64,000 bases of DNA, taken from assembly GCF_023015965.1 (NCBI RefSeq), contig NZ_JALKAN010000001.1:496001-560000 (forward strand), given 5' to 3'. Positions 27,096 through 35,084 of this stretch are shown piece by piece (the first letter of the stretch is position 1; every line of letters starts with the position of its first letter). The translations under genes were made by a program, and so were the position numbers. The DNA is from Allomuricauda sp. F6463D. GTDB taxonomy: Bacteria > Bacteroidota > Bacteroidia > Flavobacteriales > Flavobacteriaceae. The notes beneath the pieces were generated by a model. The model was not told the DNA's origin, did not search any database, and saw only the letters and a program-made list of their open reading frames with translations.

Positions 27096-27590
27096 CTATT
27101 CGATTTCATACAATTTCGATACCTTTTTTAGGTCCGTTGATTCATTGATTTCGTAAAAGTAATCCAATTGCCATTTTTGTGTTCGTTCAGCTTGTTTGTT
27201 TTTCGCAATGTCCCATTTCGGATAAACACGGAACGCTCTTTTTCCTTCTTTCCTTTCCGTGGAGATAATTCCTTTTTTAATGAGCACGGATTTTGGAAAA
27301 ACAAATTGTCCAAATTCGTTTTTATTCCGAACGCTAACAGCATAAAAATCAATTGGGTCGTTTTCTTCATATGGCTCAATCGGACCATTTCCGTTTCTTT
27401 TCCAGAATGTCACGAATTGTCCAACTTTTTTTGGTGTAATTTTAGCGTTTCTGCTTATAATATTCCGTCCATTAAGTTCAAATCGGCAAGCGTCATATTC
27501 TTGACTTTCCGATTCGGTTTGGAAGTCTGAAATTTCAAGAGAACATTTGTCATAAATTTCCGTTTTGATTTGATTAAGGTTAGTATACAC
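27096..27590 (-). CDS. mepB: MepB-family protein
   Basis: A 164-residue protein of the MepB family (unknown function; named from the S. aureus mepRAB locus). The marks are FELNGRNIISRNAKITPKKV, GQFVTFWKRNGNGPIEPY, GQFVFPKSVL and KRAFRVYPKWD. The only start in frame is GTG at 27590, giving the usual family start NLNQIKTEIYDKC; the region overlaps the remnant R' end of palindrome E3, so the original start may have been altered. Confidence 0.8.
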   Translation of the reverse strand: MYTNLNQIKTEIYDKCSLEISDFQTESESQEYDACRFELNGRNIISRNAKITPKKVGQFVTFWKRNGNGPIEPYEENDPIDFYAVSVRNKNEFGQFVFPKSVLIKKGIISTERKEGKRAFRVYPKWDIAKNKQAERTQKWQLDYFYEINESTDLKKVSKLYEIE

Positions 27591-28086
27591 GGCTTAAGTT
27601 TGATTCTCTTTAAATTGATAGTATAAATCAGAAAGTACAAAAGAGGGAATTAAGGTTATGTTATATGGTGAAGCTTTGGACTTCGACAACATTGATAATT
27701 GGCTCTTTTTTACTACTCCAAGCACGTTCAGTTCTGTGAGACCTTAGATCTCGTTTTGAAGTTGTTGTGGTCAAGGTAGTCTGCTCTTTCATAAGATCAG
27801 TACTTATGAATAAATATAAAGAAACTTTTGGAGTTGATATCAGTTAGGATGACTTTGATGTACATGGTAGTGGGCATGGTCATTCCCGGTTTAAGAATAA
27901 TGCTCATGGGTTCAGCAAGTTTGAGAATGCGGCACAGCTTTGTAGTTTTGTTGGTATTACCCCAACGATACGGGGGTCGGGAAGCAGTGTCAGGACCCGG
28001 GCCTGCATAAGCAAGGAGGCCTGGGATAATATTGTTTCGGATTAAAGAAGAATTTAGTTGTTTTTTACTTCCGTTCTTTGCTGGCA
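27571..28086 (-). repeat. attC-like palindrome E3, split by IS110 remnant B
   Basis: Minus-strand R'' is TGCCAGC (28086-28080), one base from TGCCAAC, 5 bp after the stop of the gene at 28092. The R' side is a degraded piece around 27571-27600 whose plus-strand string AAGGTTAGTATACACGGCTT aligns with the R' arm of E12. Between them lies the IS110 remnant, beginning right next to R''. Confidence 0.5.
27660..28079 (+). mobile_element. IS110-family remnant B (internally deleted transposase)
   Basis: A 5' non-coding part (shared with remnant A) is followed by a frame starting MNKYKETFGVDIS (27806 on), with one internal stop after GVDIS. N-terminal sequence (DDFDVHGSGHGHSRFKNN) then runs straight into C-terminal sequence (FVGITPTIRGSGSSVRTR), so the middle of the transposase is deleted. 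The 3' non-coding end (about 28029-28079) matches remnant C and abuts the R'' box of E3. Confidence 0.75.
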
Positions 28087-28091
28087 AATCG

Positions 28092-28868
28092 TTATTCCAC
28101 TAATGGTAAATATAAAATGGCACCTGATTCTAATTCAATGTCATCAATATGGCCTGATTGATTTGTTTTTTCTTGTAAAAAATGAAAATGTGTTCTATGT
28201 CCAGGATGCGTATAAACATTTTCTCCTTTAGCATCTGCCCAAAATCCAACTATCTTAATAGGTTCATTTTCAAGTTTAAATTTTTGTTTGGCTTTTTGAT
28301 GTTCTATTTTGTTATGAGGTACATTGTCCTTTTTATATATGATATGATAATCTAATGAATTTACATTTCCTTCAATTCTAAAAGGGAATGGTTTTTCCAT
28401 ATTCAATCCATTTGTTGGGATTTCTTCTTTAATATATGCTTCTATTTCGTCTATTCCGCTGAGTGATTTTTCAATAGTTATTTTCTTCCAATTCGAACAA
28501 CTTCCATATACCGTAAAGATGGCGTTTATGTTCGATGTGTTAGAGGAAAATGCTGAAGTGTCATTTTCAATTGTTGCAATTGAAACTTCACTGTTATAAA
28601 TTGTGATTTCTCCTTTTAGTCCTTCTATAGGCCCAATAGCATATAAATTTGGAATATTTACAAGGGAATCAACACTAATAGTTGCAGAAAAATCTCCGTC
28701 ATTTATTATTTTTAAACGACTTCCAATATTTTTTACCCAATAATTCTCTGGGTTTATTTCATCCATAATTTCTTTTGTGGGCTCTTTCTTTTCCATTTTT
28801 TTTGAATTACAACTCCAGAAAACAAGTATTCCTACTACTAATAAAATAAATTGAAGTGTGTTTTTCAT
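28092..28868 (-). CDS. Acetolactate-decarboxylase-like lipoprotein
   Basis: A 258-residue lipoprotein (lipobox FWSC, Cys about 20). The mature part matches the alpha-acetolactate decarboxylase fold: GEITIYNSEVS, FPFRIEGNVNSLDYHII, KIVGFWADAKGENVYTHPGH. The zinc triad His227, His229 and His240 (THFHF, then SGHIDD) has the same 2 + 11 residue spacing as AlsD/BudA. Known enzymes are cytosolic and make acetoin; a lipid-anchored periplasmic form must have another or unknown substrate. The gene starts 18 bp after palindrome E4 and stops 5 bp before E3, a one-gene cassette. Confidence 0.65.
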   Translation of the reverse strand: MKNTLQFILLVVGILVFWSCNSKKMEKKEPTKEIMDEINPENYWVKNIGSRLKIINDGDFSATISVDSLVNIPNLYAIGPIEGLKGEITIYNSEVSIATIENDTSAFSSNTSNINAIFTVYGSCSNWKKITIEKSLSGIDEIEAYIKEEIPTNGLNMEKPFPFRIEGNVNSLDYHIIYKKDNVPHNKIEHQKAKQKFKLENEPIKIVGFWADAKGENVYTHPGHRTHFHFLQEKTNQSGHIDDIELESGAILYLPLVE

Positions 28869-28886
28869 TGTTCATTTTTTAATGTT

Positions 28887-28985
28887 TGCCAACGTGATTG
28901 TATAAGGTTGGTAGTGTTTACTAATAATCAAGCAATTGGTTTCCAAAAAGGAAACAACTAGCAATTAATTTTATACGGCTTACTT
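28887..28985 (-). repeat. attC-like palindrome E4
   Basis: Minus-strand R' is GTTGGCA (28893-28887). The other end carries CCGTATAAAATTAATTGC, the arm shared with E5 and E13, but its R'' box is degraded and merged with the stop codon of the gene at 28980. The inner hairpin is GTTTCC / GGAAAC around 28939-28956. Confidence 0.55.
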
Positions 28986-29285
28986 ATTGTCATTATTCAT
29001 TCTATTCACTAGCTTAGAAATTAGGATTACTGCAAAGTAGCCGCCAAAAAATGAAACAACGCAATTAATAGCAAATAGTAGTTTATTAAATGTTCCGTTT
29101 TGTATTATTGACTGTGGGTTAAAACCTAACCTTCCAAATAATTTTATTAATAAGATACTTCCAAAAACACCTGCAATGGTATTGCCCACAATACCAAATG
29201 AGTACTTTTTAAAAATAAGACCAGAGGTAAATGCTCCGGTTATTCCTATTATTATACTTAATAATGATATTAGGGTTTCTGTCAT
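28980..29285 (-). CDS. Small membrane protein (GlsB/YeaQ-like)
   Basis: A 101-residue protein with three predicted hydrophobic helices and Gly-rich stretches (SFGIVGNTIAGVFGSILLIKL) like the GlsB/YeaQ/YmgE family. It follows cydB by 15 bp, so it is the third gene of the cyd operon. It is too long and of the wrong topology for the small CydX subunit. Function unknown; the palindrome E4 overlaps its stop codon. Confidence 0.7.
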   Translation of the reverse strand: MTETLISLLSIIIGITGAFTSGLIFKKYSFGIVGNTIAGVFGSILLIKLFGRLGFNPQSIIQNGTFNKLLFAINCVVSFFGGYFAVILISKLVNRMNNDNK

Positions 29286-29300
29286 GATAGATTGAATATT

Positions 29301-30374
29301 CTAATGCCCATAATCCATATTATCAATTTTTCCACCTATTAATCGCTTTTGAATAATCATGTAACCTATTAGAAGAATGAAACCAATTATTCCCCAATTA
29401 AAAGCTACAGACAATCCATATTCTGATGCTGCAGTATTGTAAATCGTTAGATGCTCATGTGTTTTATTAACTGACGGTAATATTACTGGGAATAAAGATG
29501 CTAATGATGATGTTATTCCACCAACTATCAATAAGGAAGACAATAAAAAAGCATGAACGTCTTTTTTGATTTTTTTGATAAAAAACAAGCCAACTAATCC
29601 TATTAAATAAATAACAGGGAAAATTAATAAATATGGTTTATTGGCAAAATTATCTAAAGAATTAGGATTAACGCTTTGCCATATTATTAAAGAGAAAACG
29701 GTAAGGATTGCCAACGCAATATTCAATTTAAAAATAACACCTTTAAGTTTGTTATTTATAGTTGAATTTGTTTTTAAGATTATCCAATTGGCACCATGAA
29801 TTGCCAAAGTAACCACAGAAATTAATCCAATAATAATAGTGAACCAATCTATAACTCCAGGATGCTCTGTTAATGGACTAAAACTACTATCCCATAGTGG
29901 TAAGAAAAAATAATGTCCTTCGTGAGCAGATACACCATTTTCAACACCTCCTAAATTTACACCTCTAACGACGTTTCCTAAGGCGATTCCGAAAAATAAG
30001 GCTAATAATAAACTAGAAACACCAAAGGATACATCCCAAATATCTTTCCACATTTGAAATTTAAATTGACTTCTAAATTCTAAACCTATTGCTCTGAAAA
30101 TAATTAACCACAAAACAATGATTAATGGTAAATAAAAACCACTAAAAACGGATGCATAAAATGTTGGAAAAGCCATAAATAGCATTCCTCCTGCTGCGAC
30201 TAACCAAACTTCGTTAGAATCCCAGAATAGTCCAGCCGATTTTGCAATGACTTCTTTGTCTTTTTCTTCTTTAGCAAAGAACAAATGAATGATTCCTGTT
30301 CCGAAATCATAACCATCTAAAATGAAAAACATAGCTAAAACAACTGCTATAATTATATACCAAAATATTTCCAT
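29301..30374 (-). CDS. cydB: Cytochrome bd oxidase subunit II
   Basis: A 357-residue inner-membrane protein with eight to nine helices. The CydB marks are LDGYDFGTG near residue 20-28, WDSNEVWLVAAGG and RAIGLEFR. With CydA it forms the quinol:O2 oxidoreductase with high oxygen affinity, which resists cyanide, NO and sulfide. It follows cydA by 2 bp. Confidence 0.95.
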   Translation of the reverse strand: MEIFWYIIIAVVLAMFFILDGYDFGTGIIHLFFAKEEKDKEVIAKSAGLFWDSNEVWLVAAGGMLFMAFPTFYASVFSGFYLPLIIVLWLIIFRAIGLEFRSQFKFQMWKDIWDVSFGVSSLLLALFFGIALGNVVRGVNLGGVENGVSAHEGHYFFLPLWDSSFSPLTEHPGVIDWFTIIIGLISVVTLAIHGANWIILKTNSTINNKLKGVIFKLNIALAILTVFSLIIWQSVNPNSLDNFANKPYLLIFPVIYLIGLVGLFFIKKIKKDVHAFLLSSLLIVGGITSSLASLFPVILPSVNKTHEHLTIYNTAASEYGLSVAFNWGIIGFILLIGYMIIQKRLIGGKIDNMDYGH

Positions 30375-30376
30375 GA

Positions 30377-31708
30377 TTAATGAGTTTTATGTCTTGGACC
30401 TACATTAATAGTTTTACCAACTAAGACTAAAAACAGTAATCCTAGCAACATATATAAAGCGACAAAACCGAGTAAAGTAAAGAGTGTGTTACCAGATGAA
30501 ACTGTAGGCGATACACCGTCGCTTGTTCTTAATAAACCATAAACCAAATATGGTTGTCTTCCTAATTCTGCTGTGTACCAGCCTGTGATATTTGCTATAT
30601 AAGGGAATGGAACAAGAAACATTATCGTCCATAGTAAAGGTTTAATCTTGTGCAATTTTTTTCGCCATAAAAAGAAAACTGAGAGTGCCATAATGCCTAT
30701 AAATATAGTTCCTAAACCAACCATAATATGATAGGAATAATACAACGCAGGAATGTTATCTGGCAACTCATCTTTTTCAAATTGGTCCATTCCAGGAATT
30801 TGTTTATCCCATTCTTGATAGGTTAGAAAGCTTAATATATTGGGAACAGCAATTTTATTATCTAATTTTTTCTCGACCATATTGGGTTGTCCAATAAGTA
30901 CAATTTCTGCACCTTCTTTTTCTGTTTCAAAAATACCTTCCATAGCCGCAAAAGAAGCTGGTTGATATTTTGCTACATTTTTTGCATTCCAATCTCCTGT
31001 TGGAAAAGCGACTAATACACTGGATATTAATCCGAAAATAACACCAGTTTTTAAAAATAGTTGTCCATATTCGGTTTGCTTATTTCTTAAAATATAAAAA
31101 GCACCTATACTTGCGACCACAAATGAAGAGGTTACAACAGAAGCAAATTGATTATGTAAAAAAGCTGGCAATAACCAAGGATTAGTAAAAAGTGCCGAGA
31201 AGTTTTCCAATACAAATTTTCCATTCTCTAAAATCTCATAACCCACAGGATGTTGCATCCAAGCATTGGTGGCTAAAATAAACCAACCACTTGCCCAAGA
31301 TCCCAAAAACACCAGAAAACCAGTTAAGAAATGTAGTTTTTGTCCCATCAATTTTTCGCCGAAAATGAAGAGTGCTAAAAATGAGGATTCTAAAAAGAAA
31401 GAGAACATACCTTCCATTGCTAAAGTCTGACCAATAATTCCGCCTGTTAACTCAGAAAACTTCGCCCAATTGGTGCCAAACTGAAATTCCATTGGGATAC
31501 CTGTTACTACTCCCATGGTAAAATTAATGGCAAATATTTTCATGAAAAACTTTGCTGCATTATTATATTTTTCAATTTTAGTTTTGAGGAATTTCCACTT
31601 AAAATAGACGATCATTAAAGATAATCCCATGGTTAATTGTGGGAATATATAGTGGAATGTGATAGTAAATGCAAATTGCAGTCTATCGTAAAATATCATG
31701 TCTTCCAT
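30377..31708 (-). CDS. cydA: Cytochrome bd oxidase subunit I
   Basis: A 443-residue subunit that binds all three hemes. Visible ligands and channel residues: His19 (FHYIFPQ), Glu99 and Glu107 (AMEGMFSFFLESSF), His185 (AFLHNQF) and the C-terminal GWYTAELGRQPY motif. The short length shows a short Q-loop. The start codon is 21 bp after the R' box of palindrome E5, with no room for its own promoter. It heads the operon cydA-cydB-small membrane protein. No cydDC assembly transporter is in the window. Confidence 0.95.
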   Translation of the reverse strand: MEDMIFYDRLQFAFTITFHYIFPQLTMGLSLMIVYFKWKFLKTKIEKYNNAAKFFMKIFAINFTMGVVTGIPMEFQFGTNWAKFSELTGGIIGQTLAMEGMFSFFLESSFLALFIFGEKLMGQKLHFLTGFLVFLGSWASGWFILATNAWMQHPVGYEILENGKFVLENFSALFTNPWLLPAFLHNQFASVVTSSFVVASIGAFYILRNKQTEYGQLFLKTGVIFGLISSVLVAFPTGDWNAKNVAKYQPASFAAMEGIFETEKEGAEIVLIGQPNMVEKKLDNKIAVPNILSFLTYQEWDKQIPGMDQFEKDELPDNIPALYYSYHIMVGLGTIFIGIMALSVFFLWRKKLHKIKPLLWTIMFLVPFPYIANITGWYTAELGRQPYLVYGLLRTSDGVSPTVSSGNTLFTLLGFVALYMLLGLLFLVLVGKTINVGPRHKTH

Positions 31709-31729
31709 AGACTGTTTTCTTTAAATAAT

Positions 31730-32246
31730 GGGTAACGGTTTTGTGTATGATTTCGTTGCTTGTTTAAGCAATAAAGTTAGCAAATAAATCACAGATATAA
31801 AGTCCGCAAGGACTTTCATAAGTAGGGCTTGCACTAGCAATTAATTTTATACGATACGGGAGTCGGGAAGCAGTGTTAGGGGCCCGGCACCGCATAAGCA
31901 AGGTGGGCAATAGGACACTGCGGAACCTATTGTTTCTGTGTTCGTTCAATGCCTGTAAGCACAACAGGGCCTGCAAGGAGGTCTATGAGCGGATAACGGC
32001 AAAAGATAAGAGCAAAACTTGCTTTGATAGCGGTATCGAACAAACTACTCAAATAGTCCTTTGCCATTACAAAATCAGGAAGGCCGTATGATGAAACCTA
32101 CGTTTCAATATTGCCTAAGTAAACAGAAAATATATCCGAATAAAAAAAGCCCAAAGAATCAGTTTTTTGAATCTATGAGCTTAGAATAGTATTGTCTCAG
32201 ATAAAGGAAGAATTTATTTGTTTTTTACCTCAGTTCCTTGTTAGCA
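31730..32246 (-). repeat. attC-like palindrome E5, split by IS110 remnant C
   Basis: Minus-strand R'' TGCTAAC (32246-32240) lies 18 bp after the stop of the gene at 32265. R' GTTACCC (31736-31730) lies 21 bp before cydA. The body at 31737-31852 is closely similar to E13, including the inner hairpin AAAGTCCGCAAGGACTTTC. The IS110 remnant sits directly inside R'', as in E3. Confidence 0.65.
31853..32239 (+). mobile_element. IS110-family remnant C (transposase C-terminus and 3' end)
   Basis: The plus strand encodes IRESGSSV, then after a frameshift RISKVGNRTLRNLLFL, CSFNACKHNRACKEVYERI and a decayed tail, which is the C-terminal block of IS110-family transposases (with the conserved Ser of the SGSS motif). 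About 140 bp of 3' non-coding sequence follows; its last 55 bp match the end of remnant B. The 5' half of the element is absent. Confidence 0.75.
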
Positions 32247-32264
32247 GTTCAGTATTATGTCTGT

Positions 32265-33473
32265 TTAAAGAAGCCTGACCTTTTTTAGCTGAAATTCCAA
32301 TCTTTCTCCATTCCTTAATACTTTAATCATTATTTCATCAGTCTCTTTTGGTATAAGACCATTGTTAAAGAAATCACACTTGTTTTCATTAGTAATATTG
32401 GAGTAATCAATATTGTTTATCTGTAATATTTGATCTCCAAATTGTAATAGTTTTGCTACTTCTGTATCATTATATATAAAATCTACAAATACCTTGTTTT
32501 CATTAAAATTAGGATTGAAACCAAAATGGTTTAATTCTGTATTATTAGAAGTACCTTCTTGAAGAACCATTTTGACGTTTCGTTCTTCCCAATTTAAAAT
32601 CAATCTATAATTTTTAAAGAATAAAATTCCGAGGTTTGTTTTACCATCTTTAATCCTCATCACCTTATTTTTTATGATATGATCACCTATTTTTATCTCG
32701 TCTACTTTTGCAGCAAGCTCGTTTTTCTTTTCACCCTTCCCATACATACCAATACCAGAATATCCTGAACCTGATATATACTTCGTTATTTTATTAGATT
32801 TTTTTTGTTTTAAAAAATCTAAATACGATAAATGTGGCGTAGAATTATTACCTAAATCAATCATATTATTCAATGCTTTATCGCCATTTATATAGCTAAT
32901 AATAGATGGTTGACTAGCTGCAGTACCAATAAACATTTTTGATTCTATAGCATCTGCCGGAATATTTAATTTTTGTTCATCATCTGTAATCGTTATTATT
33001 TGGTTTTCGAAATCGAAGTCCCAAACAGCAAACCGCATTAAATTAGAACCAATAAAACCATCGGCATTTAAACAAGCAAGTTCACCACTATTAAAATCTG
33101 ATATAGCTGCAATAGTATTCTGAAAATTAATACCTCCTATTTCAATATCGTCTATTTTTGTATAGTTAAGTAGTTGGCTAGTTTTATGAATATCAGTTAC
33201 ATTTTCACTTCCTAAAGACTTAACGTTAAGCTTTTCTGCTAATTCTTTAGAAAGCACGTTAGAAGCTCCAGTATCTAAGATAAAGTCATATGTTTCATTT
33301 TCAATAGTTACTTTAAGGATAATAAGTCCTTTACGGTATTCAAAAGGTATAGTAGTTTTAAAATCTTCCTGAACGATATTTCCTTGTTTAAGGGTTTTAT
33401 TAATTTTTGAAGATGCACAACTGGTTAATAAAGTAAGTACAATAAGTAAGAATAGTAGTTTGTTATGTTTCAT
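32265..33473 (-). CDS. Retropepsin-like aspartyl protease lipoprotein with PDZ-like end
   Basis: A 402-residue lipoprotein (lipobox LTSC, Cys about 19). It has a retropepsin-like domain with the catalytic FILDTGASN motif near residue 66 and a second copy of the fold around 190-300 in which the catalytic motif is changed (MIDLGNNST, Asp kept, Thr-Gly lost). A PDZ-like domain follows (about 320-400; ILQINNIDYSNI). Periplasmic proteases of this type are common in Bacteroidota. Stop codon 18 bp before palindrome E5. Confidence 0.82.
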   Translation of the reverse strand: MKHNKLLFLLIVLTLLTSCASSKINKTLKQGNIVQEDFKTTIPFEYRKGLIILKVTIENETYDFILDTGASNVLSKELAEKLNVKSLGSENVTDIHKTSQLLNYTKIDDIEIGGINFQNTIAAISDFNSGELACLNADGFIGSNLMRFAVWDFDFENQIITITDDEQKLNIPADAIESKMFIGTAASQPSIISYINGDKALNNMIDLGNNSTPHLSYLDFLKQKKSNKITKYISGSGYSGIGMYGKGEKKNELAAKVDEIKIGDHIIKNKVMRIKDGKTNLGILFFKNYRLILNWEERNVKMVLQEGTSNNTELNHFGFNPNFNENKVFVDFIYNDTEVAKLLQFGDQILQINNIDYSNITNENKCDFFNNGLIPKETDEIMIKVLRNGERLEFQLKKVRLL

Positions 33474-34049
33474 AAATTGATTTAGTCTTTTTCGTTTAGG
33501 AATAAGTATTTCTTTATCCTTTCATATTAATAGACACTAATTTTTCTGAAATGGTTGCCTGAGTTGGTTTTTTTTTTGCTGACAGCTAATGGTTTCGGCT
33601 CGTATGTTTGTTTCTTAAGTTGAAGATATGGTATTTAGAATAATAAAAGAGTTGGTATAGAAGAGTGATTTCGAGGTTCAGCTAAATGTAGCTTTATATT
33701 TTTAGGGAAGGCTACAGCATGTTTGGGTGTATAAAAAATAAGACCGCCTTAAAAAGCGGTTATGGAAGTCATTGTTTTAATTATTTTGGGGTTGTGCAAC
33801 AATTACCTTTGTTGTAAAAAGTGTTTTTTTGAGGATTACTTGCGTTCTGAAGTCGTTCTGTTAGTTTTGCTTGCGCATTGCGACCCCGATATGGGGAGGT
33901 TAGCGTACGGCTTGCGAATTGCTCCGTTTAGACAGGAAAGTTATCTCATAAACCTCCGAATTACTTTGTCGTTGAAACACGTACCAATACCCAATTTCAG
34001 ATTACGTTATGATTGGCAATGCAGTTTAGGTTTTGTTAGTGAAAGTTTA
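33474..34049. other. Intergenic stretch with atypical palindrome E6
   Basis: No gene is supported in these 576 bp. They contain a minus-strand terminator (33731-33760), a GTTGTGCAAC palindrome near 33792, a Gly/Cys-rich spurious open frame, and an R''-like CACTAAC (34041-34035) 8 bp after the stop of the gene at 34050. An R'-like box ATTAGCT near 33586 is weak. The element looks like a decayed or composite member of the palindrome family. Confidence 0.4.
33731..33760 (-). terminator. Minus-strand terminator
   Basis: The stem ACCGC / GCGGT is followed on the minus strand by CTTATTTTTTAT. It lies about 290 bp downstream of the gene at 34050, so it may end its transcript before the aspartyl protease gene. 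Confidence 0.55.
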
Positions 34050-34868
34050 TTAGTACTTAGCTGTTACATTAAATCCAACACTAATAGCTCCAATTTTTTG
34101 CCAATCATCTTGACTTGTAGATCTAATAATTATGGGGCTACCCAAAAAACCAGAGGAGAATTTCAACCCATCCTTATCTCCTAAATTTTCAATCCACTCC
34201 AAAGAGACGAAGAAATCCTCATATACTACAATGTCATAATCACTAAGATCAACAGTAAGTTTACCTTCTTTAATTTGACTGACAATTATGATGTTATCTT
34301 TCAAAAGACTTTTATTGGGTAATCCATCTTTCAAATCGTAAAAATTGAGTCTAAACTTAATACTGTCATACTCATTTTTGATGATAAAAACATTGAAATC
34401 TTTAATGTAAGTTGGACTTTTCTTAATTTTAATTTTTATGCCGATTTCATTACCTAAATGATTTGATGAGAAACCACCACTAATTTTTTTCGAAGTAGTT
34501 TTATTTCCAAGAATTTTTTCTTTTAATTTTCTACTTGAAACGACAACCTCTTGTAATTCAGTAATTTCTTCTTCCAGTTGTAGGGTTGGATTCTTGAGAA
34601 TTATATTTTTAAAATTAGATACTTTAAAAATCAGAGATTTATAACCGATTATTGAAATTTTCAATGTATCGTTATCGTATTTTTCATTCAGTTCAATTTG
34701 AAAGTCTCCGTTATTATTAGATACAGTTCCAATGTTTTTTCCGACAACCCCAATATTAACATAAGGCAGAACCTCTTTAGAATTCTTATCTACTATGCTT
34801 CCGTTATAAGTTTCTTGGGAATATGATTTCGAGGAAATAAGAAGAAGTACTATTATGATTTTTCGCAT
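34050..34868 (-). CDS. Secreted carboxypeptidase-regulatory-like domain protein
   Basis: A 272-residue protein with a signal peptide (about 1-17). Residues about 19-95 form a carboxypeptidase-regulatory-like/CarboxypepD_reg domain (YNGSIVDKNSKEVLPYVNIG, GTVSNNNGDFQI). The C-terminal part is beta-rich and unassigned. There is no TonB plug or barrel, so it is a short stand-alone member. The start lies 15 bp after palindrome E7. Confidence 0.75.
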   Translation of the reverse strand: MRKIIIVLLLISSKSYSQETYNGSIVDKNSKEVLPYVNIGVVGKNIGTVSNNNGDFQIELNEKYDNDTLKISIIGYKSLIFKVSNFKNIILKNPTLQLEEEITELQEVVVSSRKLKEKILGNKTTSKKISGGFSSNHLGNEIGIKIKIKKSPTYIKDFNVFIIKNEYDSIKFRLNFYDLKDGLPNKSLLKDNIIIVSQIKEGKLTVDLSDYDIVVYEDFFVSLEWIENLGDKDGLKFSSGFLGSPIIIRSTSQDDWQKIGAISVGFNVTAKY

Positions 34869-34883
34869 TTTTTCAATTTATTT

Positions 34884-35084
34884 TTATAACGGTTTAGTAT
34901 AAGAATAGTAAGCGGTTAAAACTCACTTATTTTCGATGTAGCACTTGGCCAGATTTACAATTTTCACTGTTATTTTTCTTATAATCGCCAAATTGTAAAT
35001 TTGGAGCACTTTATTAATATGCGCCAACTTTAGGTTTAGTACTTAACCCTTATTATTTTATACTTTGTAGTACTTTCGTTATTT
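34884..35084 (-). repeat. attC-like palindrome E7
   Basis: Minus-strand R'' AAATAAC (35084-35078) overlaps the stop codon TAA of the gene at 35079, and R' is GTTATAA (34890-34884). Outer arms pair CTTACTATTCTTATAC with GTATAAAATAATAAG; the inner palindrome is CCAGATTTACAATTT / AAATTGTAAATTTGG. The R boxes are degenerate relative to RYYYAAC. Confidence 0.55.

Noticed and set aside
17881..27570. Continuation of the cassette array through the whole accessory region
   Set aside because: No palindrome with GTT-type ends was found between E2 and E3, so these 9.7 kb are treated as a separate accessory segment.
31764..31976. 70-codon minus-strand open frame
   Set aside because: It is the antisense of the E5 palindrome body and the IS110 transposase remnant.
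33762..34184. 140-codon plus-strand open frame
   Set aside because: It runs through the intergenic palindrome region and antisense into the carboxypeptidase-regulatory gene; Cys/Leu-rich chance frame.
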